Assembly (NCBI GenBank): GCA_901538445.1
Contig: LR594586.1
Span: 186,001-250,000 of the forward strand
Direction of reading: 5' to 3'
DNA from: Gemmataceae bacterium
Lineage (GTDB): Bacteria; Planctomycetota; Planctomycetia; Gemmatales; Gemmataceae
DNA length: 64,000 nucleotides
Under the pieces are notes generated by a model. That model had not been told where the DNA came from, made no database searches, and saw nothing but the letters and a program-made list of their open reading frames with translations. Made by a program: the position numbers and the translations under genes. Each line of letters opens with the position of its first letter. The stretch's first letter is position 1. This document shows, piece by piece, positions 35,331 through 45,101 of this stretch.

Positions 35331-36317
35331 ATGTTCTTGTCCCGTTCACGTCCCCCCGGGTTCACCTTGATCGAGCTGCTGGTGGTGATCGCCATCATTG
35401 CGGTCCTCATCGGGCTCTTGCTCCCCGCGATCCAAAAGGTCCGCGAGGCGGCTGCCCGCATGAGCAGTCAGAACAACCTCAAACAGATCGCCCTGGCGTC
35501 GCACGGCTACCACGACGCCAGGGACCATTACCCTCCGGCCTTCTCCTGGAGCAGCGGGCGGTGGAACATTCCCGGGATGCAGGACGGGACCGCGTTCACC
35601 CACATTCTGCCGTACGTCGAGGGCGGCAACCTGCACAACCTGATCGAGGCGTCGGCGAGCGACTCGCGGGCGCTGACCAACAAGTCGGCGGCTGAGGACG
35701 CCCCGAGCCCGCCGAAGGTGTACTTGAACCCGTCCGACGAGACGTGCCCGACCGACGGCCAGCAGTTCCACAAGGACGTCGGGATGAACTACGCGGCCGG
35801 CAGTTACGCCGCCAACTACCAGTTGTTCGGGTCGGTCACCAAGAACTCGACCGCCGCGACCGCCGCCCCGACGGTGGTCAAGCGGAACCGGGCCGTGACG
35901 GTCACCGACGGGCTGTCGAACACGATCGCGTTCGCCGAGAAGCAGACCGTGTTCCGGAACCCCAGCAGCTACGACCAATTTAACATCTACGCCTACCCGA
36001 GCACCCAGTTCCTGGGCCACATCCCGATGTTCGGGTTCGAGCGGGCCGGGCTGTCCGTCAGCGCCGCCCCGAGCCCCACCGGCCCGACCGATGCGTCCGG
36101 GCTGATGGCCGGGCCGCTGTCGAAGTTCCAGGTCCGGCCGGCCGTTGAGGGGACGACCGGCCTGGCCAACTGGTACCAGGCCCACGCCCCGCGGGAGAGC
36201 GGCATCCTGGTCGCCCTGGGTGACGGGAGCGTCCGAATGATGTCCCCGTCGGTGACCGGCGAGACGTGGTGGGCGGCCTGCACCCCGAGCGCCGGCGACC
36301 TGGCCGAATCCTGGTGA
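35331..36317 (+). CDS. DUF1559 pilin-like protein
   Basis: 328 residues from ATG 35331; a longer in-frame start at 35097 would read through the operator sites and is rejected. The prepilin signal is [20 protein letters not shown], followed by [20 protein letters not shown]. The C-terminus has [20 protein letters not shown]. It shares unusual internal blocks ([48 protein letters not shown]) with the next gene, so the pair arose by tandem duplication. First gene of a plus-strand unit with the second DUF1559 gene and a PhoD-like phosphatase. Confidence 0.92.
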   Translation: MFLSRSRPPGFTLIELLVVIAIIAVLIGLLLPAIQKVREAAARMSSQNNLKQIALASHGYHDARDHYPPAFSWSSGRWNIPGMQDGTAFTHILPYVEGGNLHNLIEASASDSRALTNKSAAEDAPSPPKVYLNPSDETCPTDGQQFHKDVGMNYAAGSYAANYQLFGSVTKNSTAATAAPTVVKRNRAVTVTDGLSNTIAFAEKQTVFRNPSSYDQFNIYAYPSTQFLGHIPMFGFERAGLSVSAAPSPTGPTDASGLMAGPLSKFQVRPAVEGTTGLANWYQAHAPRESGILVALGDGSVRMMSPSVTGETWWAACTPSAGDLAESW

Positions 36318-36359
36318 CCCCGCCCCTCCGCACCCCCCAACCCGTTCGAGGATCGACCC

Positions 36360-37326
36360 ATGTTCCGCTCCGTCCGCCGCCGGGGTTTCACACTGCTCGA
36401 GTTGTTGGTCGTGGTCGCAATTATCGCGGTCCTGATCGGGTTGCTCCTGCCGGCCGTCCAGAAGGTGCGCGAGGCCGCCGCACGGGCCCAGAGCACCAAC
36501 AACCTCAAGCAGATGGCCCTGGCCGCCCACAACTACCACGGGTCCAACCCGACGTACCCGCCGGCGTTCGTCTTCAGCGGCAGCAACGGCACCAACCTCC
36601 GGTTCAACACCCCCGGGATGACCGACGGGTCGATCTTCATGTACCTGCTGCCGTACATCGAGGAGACCGCACGGTTCACCGAGGCCGAGCGGTCGTCGTC
36701 CGACTTCTACGCGGTCACGTACGGGAAGGTGCCGCCGAAGACGTTCGTGAACCCGTGCGACCGGACCGCCCCCGGGTCCGGGTCGGTCCTCCACTCGGGC
36801 ACCAACATCGAGTACGCGTCGGGCGGGTACGGGGCCAACTTCCAGTTGTTCGGGGCGCTCACCAAGAACAGCAACGACGACGCCGCCCCCCCCGCGGAAG
36901 GTCAAGTTGAGCCGAGCGGCCAGCGTGTCCGACGGGCTGTCGAACACCATCGCGTTCGCCGAGAAGCAGGCGATCTTTCGGGCGACCGTGACGTACAACG
37001 AGTTCAACATCTACGGGTACGGCCACACCGGGTTCTTCGGCCACATCCCGGTGTTCGCGGCCGAGTCGGCCGGGCTGGTGACGGGCGTCACCCCGGCCGT
37101 CCCGGCGGCCGCGGTCGGGGCCGGGTCCAAGTTCCAGGTCGTGCCGGCGATCGACGGGACGGAGAACCTGGCCAACTGGTACCAGGCCCACGCGCCGCGG
37201 CCGGGCGGCATCCTGGCGGCGATGGCCGACGGAAGCGTCCGGCTGGTGTCGGCCGGCGTGAGCGGGGAGACGTGGTGGGCGGCCTGCACCCCGCGGGCCC
37301 GCGACACCCTCGGCGGCGACTGGTGA
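36360..37326 (+). pseudogene. DUF1559 pilin-like protein with one-base frameshift in a C8 tract
   Basis: ATG 36360 starts a protein with prepilin signal [20 protein letters not shown] and normal DUF1559 sequence up to [12 protein letters not shown]. At 36886-36893 there is a run of eight C. Downstream, the family sequence ([20 protein letters not shown] ... [20 protein letters not shown]) continues in the next frame to the stop at 37326. Removing one C restores an ORF of about 321 codons closely matching the upstream paralog. It may be a real mutation, a phase-variable switch or a sequencing error. The unshifted frame would end at 37403 with an unrelated tail. Confidence 0.8.
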
Positions 37327-37381
37327 CCGCACCGGCCGCGAGGGCGGCCGGCCCCGAACCGAACGACACCCGAGGTGTGCG

Positions 37382-38683
37382 ATGGAACCTGTTCCGAACG
37401 TGACCCGCCGCGAGTTCATGGCCGCGGGGTCGGTGGTGGCGCTCGCGGCCGCGGGCGAAGCGGCCGCGCCCCCGGCGGAGGGGGTGATCGGGCCGCTCGT
37501 TGGCCACACCGACACGGCTGCCGCGTTCCTGTGGGCGCGGCTCCCGGCCCCCGGCGAGTACACGCTGAGCGTGCGGCGCGGCGACGGCACCGGGACCGGG
37601 ACCGAGTACGCCGCCGAAGCGACCGCCGACACCGACCTGACCGCAAAGTGGCACGTCCGCGGGCTGCGCCCGGCGACGCGGTACGTCGTGGACCTCAAGG
37701 GCGGTCGCCCGTGCTCGTTCACGACGCCGCCCGCGAGCGAGACCCCCGCTCGCGTGACGATTGCGCTCGGGTCGTGCGCCGACGAGGACGCCGGCACCCG
37801 GGCCGTGTGGACCCGCATGGCCTCCGAGAAGCCGGACGCCGTCGTGCTCGCGGGCGACACGCCGTACATCGACTCGACCGACCTCGCGAAGCAGCGGACC
37901 CGGCACCGGGCGTTCGCGGCGGTCGCGGAGTACCAGGAGCTGCTCGCGGCGCGGCCGTTCTGGTCCACGTGGGACGACCACGACTTCGGCCGCAACGACG
38001 CCGACGGGACGCTGAAGGGCAAGGAGAACAGCCGCCAGGCGTTCACCGAGTACCGCGCCCAGCCGAGCTACGGCGACGGCACCGGCGGGATCTACACGGC
38101 GTTCCGGTGGGGGCCGGTCGAAGTGTTCCTGATCGACGCCCGGTGGTGGTCGTGGACCGGCCCGTCGTTCGCGGACCCGGCGAAGAAGACGCTCCTGGGC
38201 CGGGCGCAGTGGGACTGGCTCCGCAAGGCGCTGGCCGCGAGCACGGCCCCGTTCAAGGTGCTCGCCGTCGGGTGCGTGTGGGAGGACAAGAAGAACAAGG
38301 AGAAGGACCACTGGGAGACGTACCTGCACGAGCGGGACGCGCTGTTCGCATTCGTCAAGGAGAAGCGGATCGGCGGCGTGGTGCTGTTCGGGGGCGACAT
38401 CCACGTCACCCGGCTCCTCAAGTACCCGCCGGAGTTCGTCGGTTACCCGCTGTACGACTTCATCTCGTCCCCCATGCACGCCCGGGTGATCCCGTCGCTG
38501 AACGTGAAGCACCCGTACCTGGTCGAGTCGAAGGTGCAGCCGAACACGTTCCTCACGCTGACCGCCGACACCACCATCAAGCCGGCGACGCTCACCGCGC
38601 GGTTCCTCGATAAGGACGGCAAGTCGCTGTTCACGGACACGACGGTTACGCTCGACGAGTTGACCCCGCCCGCACCGAGGTGA
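37382..38683 (+). CDS. PhoD-like alkaline phosphatase/phosphodiesterase
   Basis: 433 residues. The Tat signal [18 protein letters not shown] is typical of PhoD-family export. An N-terminal fibronectin-like domain ([20 protein letters not shown]) precedes the metallophosphoesterase core: [37 protein letters not shown] and [13 protein letters not shown]. These carry the Asp, His and Asn ligands expected of a PhoD-like Fe/Ca centre. It should release phosphate from diesters outside the cytoplasm. It follows the DUF1559 pair by 55 bases on the same strand, adding a phosphate-scavenging function to the phosphonate locus. Confidence 0.88.
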   Translation: MEPVPNVTRREFMAAGSVVALAAAGEAAAPPAEGVIGPLVGHTDTAAAFLWARLPAPGEYTLSVRRGDGTGTGTEYAAEATADTDLTAKWHVRGLRPATRYVVDLKGGRPCSFTTPPASETPARVTIALGSCADEDAGTRAVWTRMASEKPDAVVLAGDTPYIDSTDLAKQRTRHRAFAAVAEYQELLAARPFWSTWDDHDFGRNDADGTLKGKENSRQAFTEYRAQPSYGDGTGGIYTAFRWGPVEVFLIDARWWSWTGPSFADPAKKTLLGRAQWDWLRKALAASTAPFKVLAVGCVWEDKKNKEKDHWETYLHERDALFAFVKEKRIGGVVLFGGDIHVTRLLKYPPEFVGYPLYDFISSPMHARVIPSLNVKHPYLVESKVQPNTFLTLTADTTIKPATLTARFLDKDGKSLFTDTTVTLDELTPPAPR

Positions 38684-38966
38684 TCGCAGAGGGCGGAATA
38701 TGACATCGCCCAGAACCGCTCGCCTCCCATCGCGGGAGCACGGTCCCTCGTTCGCCCGGGGGTCGCCGGCTGCCCGTTAACCGCTCTTGCGTTACCCCCC
38801 CCTCCCCGCCACCGCACGGAGCCGCCGCAATCTCGACGTCCTGCGGCTCCGACCCGTTCGAACACTTTCTTCGACACCTTCCCCGTCAGCGCGGAGAAAT
38901 CTCATCGGGCGCGTACACCGGGCACCGAGTTCGCGTCCCAGAAGCCGACGGCAGCGTGAGGGGAAC

Positions 38967-40952
38967 ATGAGACAACACACGCGAACCTCAGTGCAGACGG
39001 TCGGCGCGCTGCTGGCCCTCTGTTTCTCCACCGCCGCGCGGGGCGAAGAAGTTCCGGTCCAGGTCCGGACCTTTCTGACGACGCATTGCGTGCGGTGCCA
39101 CGGCGCGGACAAGGCCCGGGGCGACCTCAACTTCGAGGAGGTGCTCGCGAACCGGGCCGGCGTCGCCGGGGACTTCAAGGCCTGGCGGGTGTCTGCCGCG
39201 CGGGTCGCCGACCGGGAGATGCCGCCCGCCGGCGAGCGGCAACCTACCGGGGCCGAGCGGGCCGCGTTCGCCGAGTGGTATCGGTCCGCCGCGACGGCCC
39301 TTCGGGTGGAGCCCGCCCCGGTCCGCGTCCGCCGGCTCTCGGTCGAGGAGTACAAGCGAACCGTGGAGTCGCTCTTCGGGTTCGCCCTCCCCGTGGCCAC
39401 CGTCCGGGCCGAGCAGACCCGGGCCGAGACGTCGCTCGTTCGCAAGCTCCTCCCGACCGACCCCCTGGGGCCGAGCGGGTTCACGAACGACACCAGCACC
39501 AGCCCCATCTCCCCGAAGGCCCTGGAGGCCTACGCCTACATCGCGGAGGCCGCCGCCGCGAAGCTGTTCGCCCCGGACGGCCGGGACGCGCTCGAGCGGC
39601 ACTGTGGGCCGGTGCGGGGCGGCGCACTCACCGCGGCGCAGGGGGCCGAACTCCTCGATGCGTTTCAGGCCCGTAGCCAGCGGCGGCCGATCACCGCGGC
39701 CGACCGCGACGCGCACGCCAAACTCGTCAAGGGGCTCGGCGGGGCGCAGCTCGAGGCCGTGCTGAAGCGCGAGCTGAAGTACCTCGCGGTCGCCCCGGAG
39801 TTCCTGTACCGCGGCCTCCTGGCCACGCGCGGCACCGGGGTCGGCCCGGTGGACGGGTTCGAGTTGGCCGAGCGGCTCAGCTACTTCCTCTGGGCCGACA
39901 TGCCGGACGACGAGTTACTCGCCGCCGCGGCCGCCGACACCCTCGCCCGGCCCGACGGGCTCCGCGCCCAGGTGCAGCGGATGCTCAAGTCGCCCCGGTC
40001 GCGGTCCCTGGCCGAGGTGTTCGCAGTCGAGTGGCTCCAGCTCAACGAGATCGATGGGGCCAGCCGCGAGGTGCCCTACGCCGCGGCGCTCAAGGGGCAG
40101 CCGGTCGAGTTCCTCAACGACCTCGTCGCCCGGAACCGGCCGCTCAAGGAACTCATCGACTCGAAGACCGAGTTCGTGAACGCCTACCTCGCGAACTACT
40201 ACGCCCCAGACGCCGCCCGGTTCCCCGCGGCGGCGCGCCGGGCGGGTGTGGAGTTGGAAGCGCTCCCGCTCGCCCGGATCGAACTGCTCGGCACCCCGGG
40301 CAGGGGCGGGCTGCTGACCATGCCCGGGGTGCTGGCGATGAACAAGGGGCCGATCCAGCGGGGCAAGTGGGTACTCGAGCGGGTGCTCGGCGAACACCTG
40401 GGCGAGCCGCCGCCGAACGTGCCCGCGGTCAAGCCCTCGAAGGCCGGGGGCGCGTCGTTCCGCAAGCGGTTCGAGGACCACCGCGCGAACGCGGCGTGCG
40501 CCTCGTGCCACGACCGTATCGACCCCGTGGGGTTCGCGTTCGAGGCGTACGCGGACGGCGGCGGGTTCCGCCTGGCGAGCGACTTCGCGTCGCAGCGCGT
40601 CTCGAAGGCCCCGCCCCCGAAGAAGCCCGCCGTGACCCGGGTCGCGGACCCGGCCGTGGACGCCTCGGGGGTGCTCCCCTCGGGCGAAAAGTTCGCGGAC
40701 TTCGAGGAGTTCAAGGCGCTGCTGACCACGACCCTCTGGCCCCGGGTGGTCGAGAACGTCGTTCGCCGCACGCTCGCCTACGCCCTCTGCCGGGAGTTGG
40801 GAGCCGGGGACGAGAAGGTGGTCGCGGACCTGACCGCCCGGCTCGCGCGGCCGGGGGCGACGTGGGGCGACCTCATCGACGGCGTGGTGACCAGCCCGCT
40901 GTTCCGCGACGCGACGTTTCCCGAAGCCCCGCCGGCCCCCGGGCCGCGATAG
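38967..40952 (+). CDS. DUF1592-family cytochrome-type protein (second copy)
   Basis: 661 residues from ATG 38967 with GAGGGG upstream. A signal peptide is followed by heme motif CVRCH (residues 41-45) and REMPPAGERQ. DUF1587 is VRRLSVEEYKRTVESLFGF. DUF1595/1592 follows (LKYLAVAPEFLYRGLLATRG; LAERLSYFLWADMPDDELLA; VEWLQLNEIDG), then DUF1588 (RGGLLTMPGVLAMNKGPIQR; HRANAACASCHDRIDPVGFA) and DUF1585. It lacks the long insert of the copy at 7158-9857. It is followed after 40 bases by its DUF1552 partner and starts a plus-strand run to 48799. Confidence 0.9.
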   Translation: MRQHTRTSVQTVGALLALCFSTAARGEEVPVQVRTFLTTHCVRCHGADKARGDLNFEEVLANRAGVAGDFKAWRVSAARVADREMPPAGERQPTGAERAAFAEWYRSAATALRVEPAPVRVRRLSVEEYKRTVESLFGFALPVATVRAEQTRAETSLVRKLLPTDPLGPSGFTNDTSTSPISPKALEAYAYIAEAAAAKLFAPDGRDALERHCGPVRGGALTAAQGAELLDAFQARSQRRPITAADRDAHAKLVKGLGGAQLEAVLKRELKYLAVAPEFLYRGLLATRGTGVGPVDGFELAERLSYFLWADMPDDELLAAAAADTLARPDGLRAQVQRMLKSPRSRSLAEVFAVEWLQLNEIDGASREVPYAAALKGQPVEFLNDLVARNRPLKELIDSKTEFVNAYLANYYAPDAARFPAAARRAGVELEALPLARIELLGTPGRGGLLTMPGVLAMNKGPIQRGKWVLERVLGEHLGEPPPNVPAVKPSKAGGASFRKRFEDHRANAACASCHDRIDPVGFAFEAYADGGGFRLASDFASQRVSKAPPPKKPAVTRVADPAVDASGVLPSGEKFADFEEFKALLTTTLWPRVVENVVRRTLAYALCRELGAGDEKVVADLTARLARPGATWGDLIDGVVTSPLFRDATFPEAPPAPGPR

Positions 40953-40992
40953 CCCGTCCGCCGACCCGAACCGACCCTCCGTGAGGTGACGC

Positions 40993-42588
40993 ATGTCGAA
41001 GGTGATCTCCCGCCGCACCCTGCTCCGCGGCGCGGCCGGGGCCGCGCTCCCGCTCCCGCTCCTGAACGCGATGGGTGCCGCCCCGGAGCGGACGGGCGCG
41101 CCGCTCCGGTTCGTCGCGCTGTTCAAGCCCAACGGGGTCCACCCGCCGTCGTGGAACATCGAGGGGGGCACCGAGCGGGACTTCCGCCTGTCCCCGATGA
41201 TGGCCCCGCTCGCCGACCACAAGGCCGACCTGTTGTTCGTGGACAACATGGGCGCGTCCGGGTTCTCGGGCCACGGCACCTCGGTCCAGCGGTTCCTGTC
41301 GGGCCGCGTGGCCGCCGGGCGGCGGGACGGGGTCGCGTCGGTCGATCAACTCATCGCCGGGGCGGTCGCGTCCGGCACCCGGCACCGGTCCCTGGAACTC
41401 ACCACCGAGGGGGTGTTCACCCAGGCCCCGGTGTGCAGCTACATCTCCTACGGCCCCAGGGGGGAGCCGGTGCCGCGGGAGAGCGACCCGCAGCTCGTGT
41501 TCGACCGCCTGTTCCGCGACCCGCTCGTGAGCCCGGCCCAGCGCCGCGACGCGGCCAGCCTGCTCGACCGGGTGGGCGACAACGCCAAGGGGCTCGCGAA
41601 GCGGCTCGGGGCCGAGGACCGCCGCACCCTCGAGCAGTACCTGTCCGCGGTCCGCGAGACCGAGCGGAAGATCGAGGCGTTCGACCGGAGCCCCGTGCTC
41701 AAGGGCGACCCGGCCACCTTCCCGCGGCCCGCGACGCCGAAGGATCTGAACGAGCAGGTCGAGCGGATGCTCGACGTGCTCGCGCTCGCCCTGTGGACCG
41801 ACTCGACCCGGTGCGCGACGTTCATGCTGGGCAACGACAACAGCCGCATGGTGTTCGACTTCCTCGGGGTCAAGAAGGAGCACCACTACCTGTCGCACTA
41901 CTTCCGCAACTTCAGCCGGGCGAACCTGGACGACCTGTACAAGGTGTGCCGGTGGCACACGGAGAAGTTCGCCGGCCTCGTGAAGCGGCTCAAGGGGTAC
42001 GCGGAGGGCGACGCCCGGTTGCTCGACCACACCGTGGTGCTGTTCGGCGCGGGGATGGGCGAGAGCGACGCGCACACCGGGCAGCGGATCCCGACGGTCC
42101 TCGCCGGCGCGACCGGCCGACTCAAGACGGGTCGGTACGTGCGGCCCGAGCACCACACGGACCTCGCGCACCTGCACCGCGCCCTGCTCGACACCTTCGG
42201 CGTGTCGGTCCCGGCCGGGCACCCGCTCGCAGAGCACGCCCCGCTGGCGGGGCTCGACGGGGGCGCGTTCAAGCCGTACCGGGAGGTGCCGTTCGAGTCG
42301 TCGGTAGAGTTGGCCGAGGGTAGGGTCACCGTCCAGGGCCGGCTGCGGTTCTCCGACGACCTGGACCAGGCGAACCAGTTCTTTATCGACGTGAAGGGCG
42401 AGCCCCAACCGGTCCGGCTCCAGGTCCCGTTCAAGACGTTCGAGCAGCACAACCTGCCCTACTACTGCGGGTCCCCGGTGCGGGTCGTCGGCCGGGGCGA
42501 GCGCAAGGGCGGCGAGGTCGTCGTCACGCAGGTGACCGAACTCCGATCGCTGATCGGGCTGAAGCCCGGGGCCGCGGGCCGCGAGTAA
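40993..42588 (+). CDS. DUF1552 Tat-exported protein with extra C-terminal domain
   Basis: 531 residues. Tat signal SRRTLLRGAAGAALPLPLL. DUF1552 core: RFVALFKPNGVHPPSWNIEG, GFSGHGTSVQRFLSGR, SVDQLIAGAVASGTRHRSLE, LALALWTDSTRCATFMLGND, VLFGAGMGESDAHTGQRIPT and LHRALLDTFGVSVPAGH. About 100 residues beyond the usual end (QGRLRFSDDLDQANQFFIDV ... YYCGSPVRVVGRGERKGGEV) form a beta-rich extension absent from the copy at 4013-5272. It pairs with the upstream DUF1592 protein; the reaction is unknown. Confidence 0.9.
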   Translation: MSKVISRRTLLRGAAGAALPLPLLNAMGAAPERTGAPLRFVALFKPNGVHPPSWNIEGGTERDFRLSPMMAPLADHKADLLFVDNMGASGFSGHGTSVQRFLSGRVAAGRRDGVASVDQLIAGAVASGTRHRSLELTTEGVFTQAPVCSYISYGPRGEPVPRESDPQLVFDRLFRDPLVSPAQRRDAASLLDRVGDNAKGLAKRLGAEDRRTLEQYLSAVRETERKIEAFDRSPVLKGDPATFPRPATPKDLNEQVERMLDVLALALWTDSTRCATFMLGNDNSRMVFDFLGVKKEHHYLSHYFRNFSRANLDDLYKVCRWHTEKFAGLVKRLKGYAEGDARLLDHTVVLFGAGMGESDAHTGQRIPTVLAGATGRLKTGRYVRPEHHTDLAHLHRALLDTFGVSVPAGHPLAEHAPLAGLDGGAFKPYREVPFESSVELAEGRVTVQGRLRFSDDLDQANQFFIDVKGEPQPVRLQVPFKTFEQHNLPYYCGSPVRVVGRGERKGGEVVVTQVTELRSLIGLKPGAAGRE

Positions 42589-42610
42589 CAGAGCCACACG
42601 CGAGGTAGTG

Positions 42611-44101
42611 ATGAAGTGGGTCAGTGTCCTGATCGCGGCCGCCCTCGGTGCGACGGGGGCGCGTGCCGCCGAGCGGCCGAACGTCATCGTGATCATGAGT
42701 GACGAGCACGCGGCCTCGGTGATGGGGTGCGCCGGGAACGCGGTCGCGCGGACCCCGAACCTCGACGCACTGGCGGCGCGCGGGGTCGTGTTCGACGCGC
42801 ACTACTGCTCGTCCCCGATCTGCACCCCGGCCCGGCAGTCGTTCACCACCGGGAAGTACGTGTCCGGGCACCGGGTGTGGTCGAACACACTGGGCGTGCC
42901 CGAGGGCACCCCGAGCCTCCCCCGCGTCCTGAACGCGGCCGGGTACGAGTCGTTCCTGATCGGCAAGATGCACTACAAGGGCGGCGAGGCCCACGGGTAC
43001 CAGGTGATCGACGAGAAGACGGGCCGGGTCCGCCCGGCCCGACCCGCCGCCCGTCCCGAAGCCGCGAAGGCCCGGCCCCGGTCCCGGCTCGGGGCCGAGG
43101 CGTTCCGCGACAACGGCGACGCGCTCGGCGCGGAGTTCTCCCCTCTCGGGGCCGACGAGACCCTGGACCAGTTCATCGACGTGGCCCGGCGCGACGCCGC
43201 GGTCAACTTCCTCCTCGACCGCAAGCCCGGGGGGAAGCCGTTCTTCCTCACCGTTGGGTTCATCGCCCCGCACTACCCTCTCGTGGCCCCGCAGGAGCTG
43301 CTGGCCAGGTACAAGGACAAGGTGCCCGCACCGGCGGTGCCCGACGGGTACCTCGACGCGCTGCCGCTCAACTACAAGCACCTCCGCAACGACCGCCGGT
43401 TCGAGAAAGTTCCCGCGGCCACCGCGAAGCTCGCCCGGGAGGCGTACTACGCCCGCGTGGAGTGGGCCGACCGGCAGATCGGCCTCGTCCTCACCGCACT
43501 GAAGGAGTCGAACTTCGCCGACAACACGGTCGTCGTCTACACGAGCGACCACGGGGAGAACCTCGGCGAGCACGGCCTGTGGTGGAAGAACTGCCTGTAC
43601 GACAGCGGCGCGCGGGTGCCGCTGATCGTGAGTTGGCCGGCCCGGTGGAAGGGCGGGCAGCACCGCGGCGGCGCGTGCGGGGTCGTGGACCTGGTGCAAA
43701 CGATCGCCGACGTGGGCGGGGCCGCGGTGCCGAAGGACTGGAAGGGCGCGTCGCTGGTCCCCTGGCTCCACGACCCGAAGCACCCGTGGCGGGACCTCGC
43801 GGTGAGCGAGTACTACGCGGGCTACGTCGCGTCGGGGATCGCGATGATCCGCCAGGGCACCTGGAAGTACGTGTACCACACCCGGGCCGACGCGAAGCAC
43901 GGCCCCGAGGTGGAACTCTACGACCTGGCGGCCGACCCCGGGGAACTGCGGAACCTCGCCAAAGACGCGAAGCACGCGGACCGGATCGCGGCGATGCACA
44001 AGGCACTGGTCGCGGAGGTCGGCGAGGACCCCGAGAAGACCGAGGCCCGGTGGCGGGCCGGCGAGGGCCCGGACCCGGTCAAGCCGCCCGTCGGGAAGTA
44101 A
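42611..44101 (+). CDS. Sulfatase (arylsulfatase/choline-sulfatase-like)
   Basis: 496 residues from ATG 42611 with GAGG 5 bases upstream. A signal peptide precedes RPNVIVIMSDEHAASVMGCA, which supplies metal-binding acids. The formylglycine motif is CTPAR with Cys71. Later blocks are VGFIAPHYPLVAPQELLARY, VVVYTSDHGENLGEHGLWWK and YDSGARVPLIVSWPARWKGG. It removes sulfate esters from an extracytoplasmic substrate after Cys-to-formylglycine conversion. No maturase is in the window. It is cotranscribed with a heparin-lyase-like protein and a second sulfatase, pointing to a sulfated glycan. Confidence 0.93.
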   Translation: MKWVSVLIAAALGATGARAAERPNVIVIMSDEHAASVMGCAGNAVARTPNLDALAARGVVFDAHYCSSPICTPARQSFTTGKYVSGHRVWSNTLGVPEGTPSLPRVLNAAGYESFLIGKMHYKGGEAHGYQVIDEKTGRVRPARPAARPEAAKARPRSRLGAEAFRDNGDALGAEFSPLGADETLDQFIDVARRDAAVNFLLDRKPGGKPFFLTVGFIAPHYPLVAPQELLARYKDKVPAPAVPDGYLDALPLNYKHLRNDRRFEKVPAATAKLAREAYYARVEWADRQIGLVLTALKESNFADNTVVVYTSDHGENLGEHGLWWKNCLYDSGARVPLIVSWPARWKGGQHRGGACGVVDLVQTIADVGGAAVPKDWKGASLVPWLHDPKHPWRDLAVSEYYAGYVASGIAMIRQGTWKYVYHTRADAKHGPEVELYDLAADPGELRNLAKDAKHADRIAAMHKALVAEVGEDPEKTEARWRAGEGPDPVKPPVGK

Positions 44102-44152
44102 CCCCCGTCCGCCGTTCGTGTCCGCGATCTCTGAGCGTAATCGGTGCCAACA

Positions 44153-45061
44153 ATGAGCCGTCCGCGTGTCCGCATCGTCGTTCCGGTGTCCGCCCTCGTC
44201 GCGACCGCTCTTGCGGTCGCGGGGGAGCCCGCCCCGCCGCCCCACGAGCCCCCGAAGCCCCGCGCGCTCCGCGCGGGGGACGTGTTCGAGCCCGAGAAGG
44301 TCGTGATGTTCCGGGACGACTTTCAGGACGGCCGTCTCGCGCGGTGGAACTACTCCGAGGACGACCGCTACCGGCTCGCCAAGGTCACCCCGGAGCGGAT
44401 AGCGGTCGTGGACGCACCGGGGCTCGGTGCCGGGCGCAAGGCGGTCCGGTTCGTGGTCGAGCGCGCGCCCAACTCGTTCCGGTCCGAGATCTCGCTGCCC
44501 CACGAGGCCGGGTTCCGCGAGCGGTGGTACGCGGCCCGGGTCCTGGTGCCCGAGGACTGGGTGTTCGACCCGGCCCGTGCCCGGGACATCGTGATGCAGT
44601 GGCACGCGATCCCCGGCAACGGCCGGCCGACGAACCCGAACCTCGCGATCTCGATCGGCAACGAGGACTGGCACGTGGAGCAGGCCTACGGCGACCCGGC
44701 CGGGAAGAAGGTCCGCACCAACACCGAGCTCGGGCCGGTGAAGCGGGGGGCGTGGGTGTCGTGGGTCGTCCACGCGAAGTGGTCGCCGGACGAGAGCGGT
44801 GTCCTTCAGATCTGGCGGGACGGCGACCGCGTGGTGGACCGGACCGGGCCGAACGTGTACGGCACCATCGGCGTCGAGTACACGCCGTACCTGAAGACCG
44901 GGATCTACCGGCCCGAGTGGCACGTCGAGACCGACCAGGAGCGCGCGGCGTTCGACAAGGTGAAGCCCGCGGCGACGAAGAAGGTCATCTACGTGGCCGA
45001 CGTGAAGGTCGGGAGCGCGCGCGCGAAGTACGCCGACGTCGCCCCGGCCGATCTGAAGTAG
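44153..45061 (+). CDS. Heparin-lyase-I-type polysaccharide lyase-like protein
   Basis: 302 residues from ATG 44153. A signal peptide is followed by a beta-jelly-roll protein resembling Polysacc_lyase (heparin lyase I-like, PF14099): VVMFRDDFQDGRLARWNYSE, NSFRSEISLPHEAGFRERWY, DIVMQWHAIPGN, WVSWVVHAKWSPDESGVLQI and a C-terminal KTGIYRPEWH. The RSEI and QWH blocks are typical of the family. The substrate is probably an acidic or sulfated polysaccharide, given the flanking sulfatases. The catalytic residues were not verified individually. Confidence 0.8.
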   Translation: MSRPRVRIVVPVSALVATALAVAGEPAPPPHEPPKPRALRAGDVFEPEKVVMFRDDFQDGRLARWNYSEDDRYRLAKVTPERIAVVDAPGLGAGRKAVRFVVERAPNSFRSEISLPHEAGFRERWYAARVLVPEDWVFDPARARDIVMQWHAIPGNGRPTNPNLAISIGNEDWHVEQAYGDPAGKKVRTNTELGPVKRGAWVSWVVHAKWSPDESGVLQIWRDGDRVVDRTGPNVYGTIGVEYTPYLKTGIYRPEWHVETDQERAAFDKVKPAATKKVIYVADVKVGSARAKYADVAPADLK

Positions 45062-45101
45062 CGCCCCGTTACCCCCGGCCCGGCCCCGAGAAGGAACCCC
45101 C

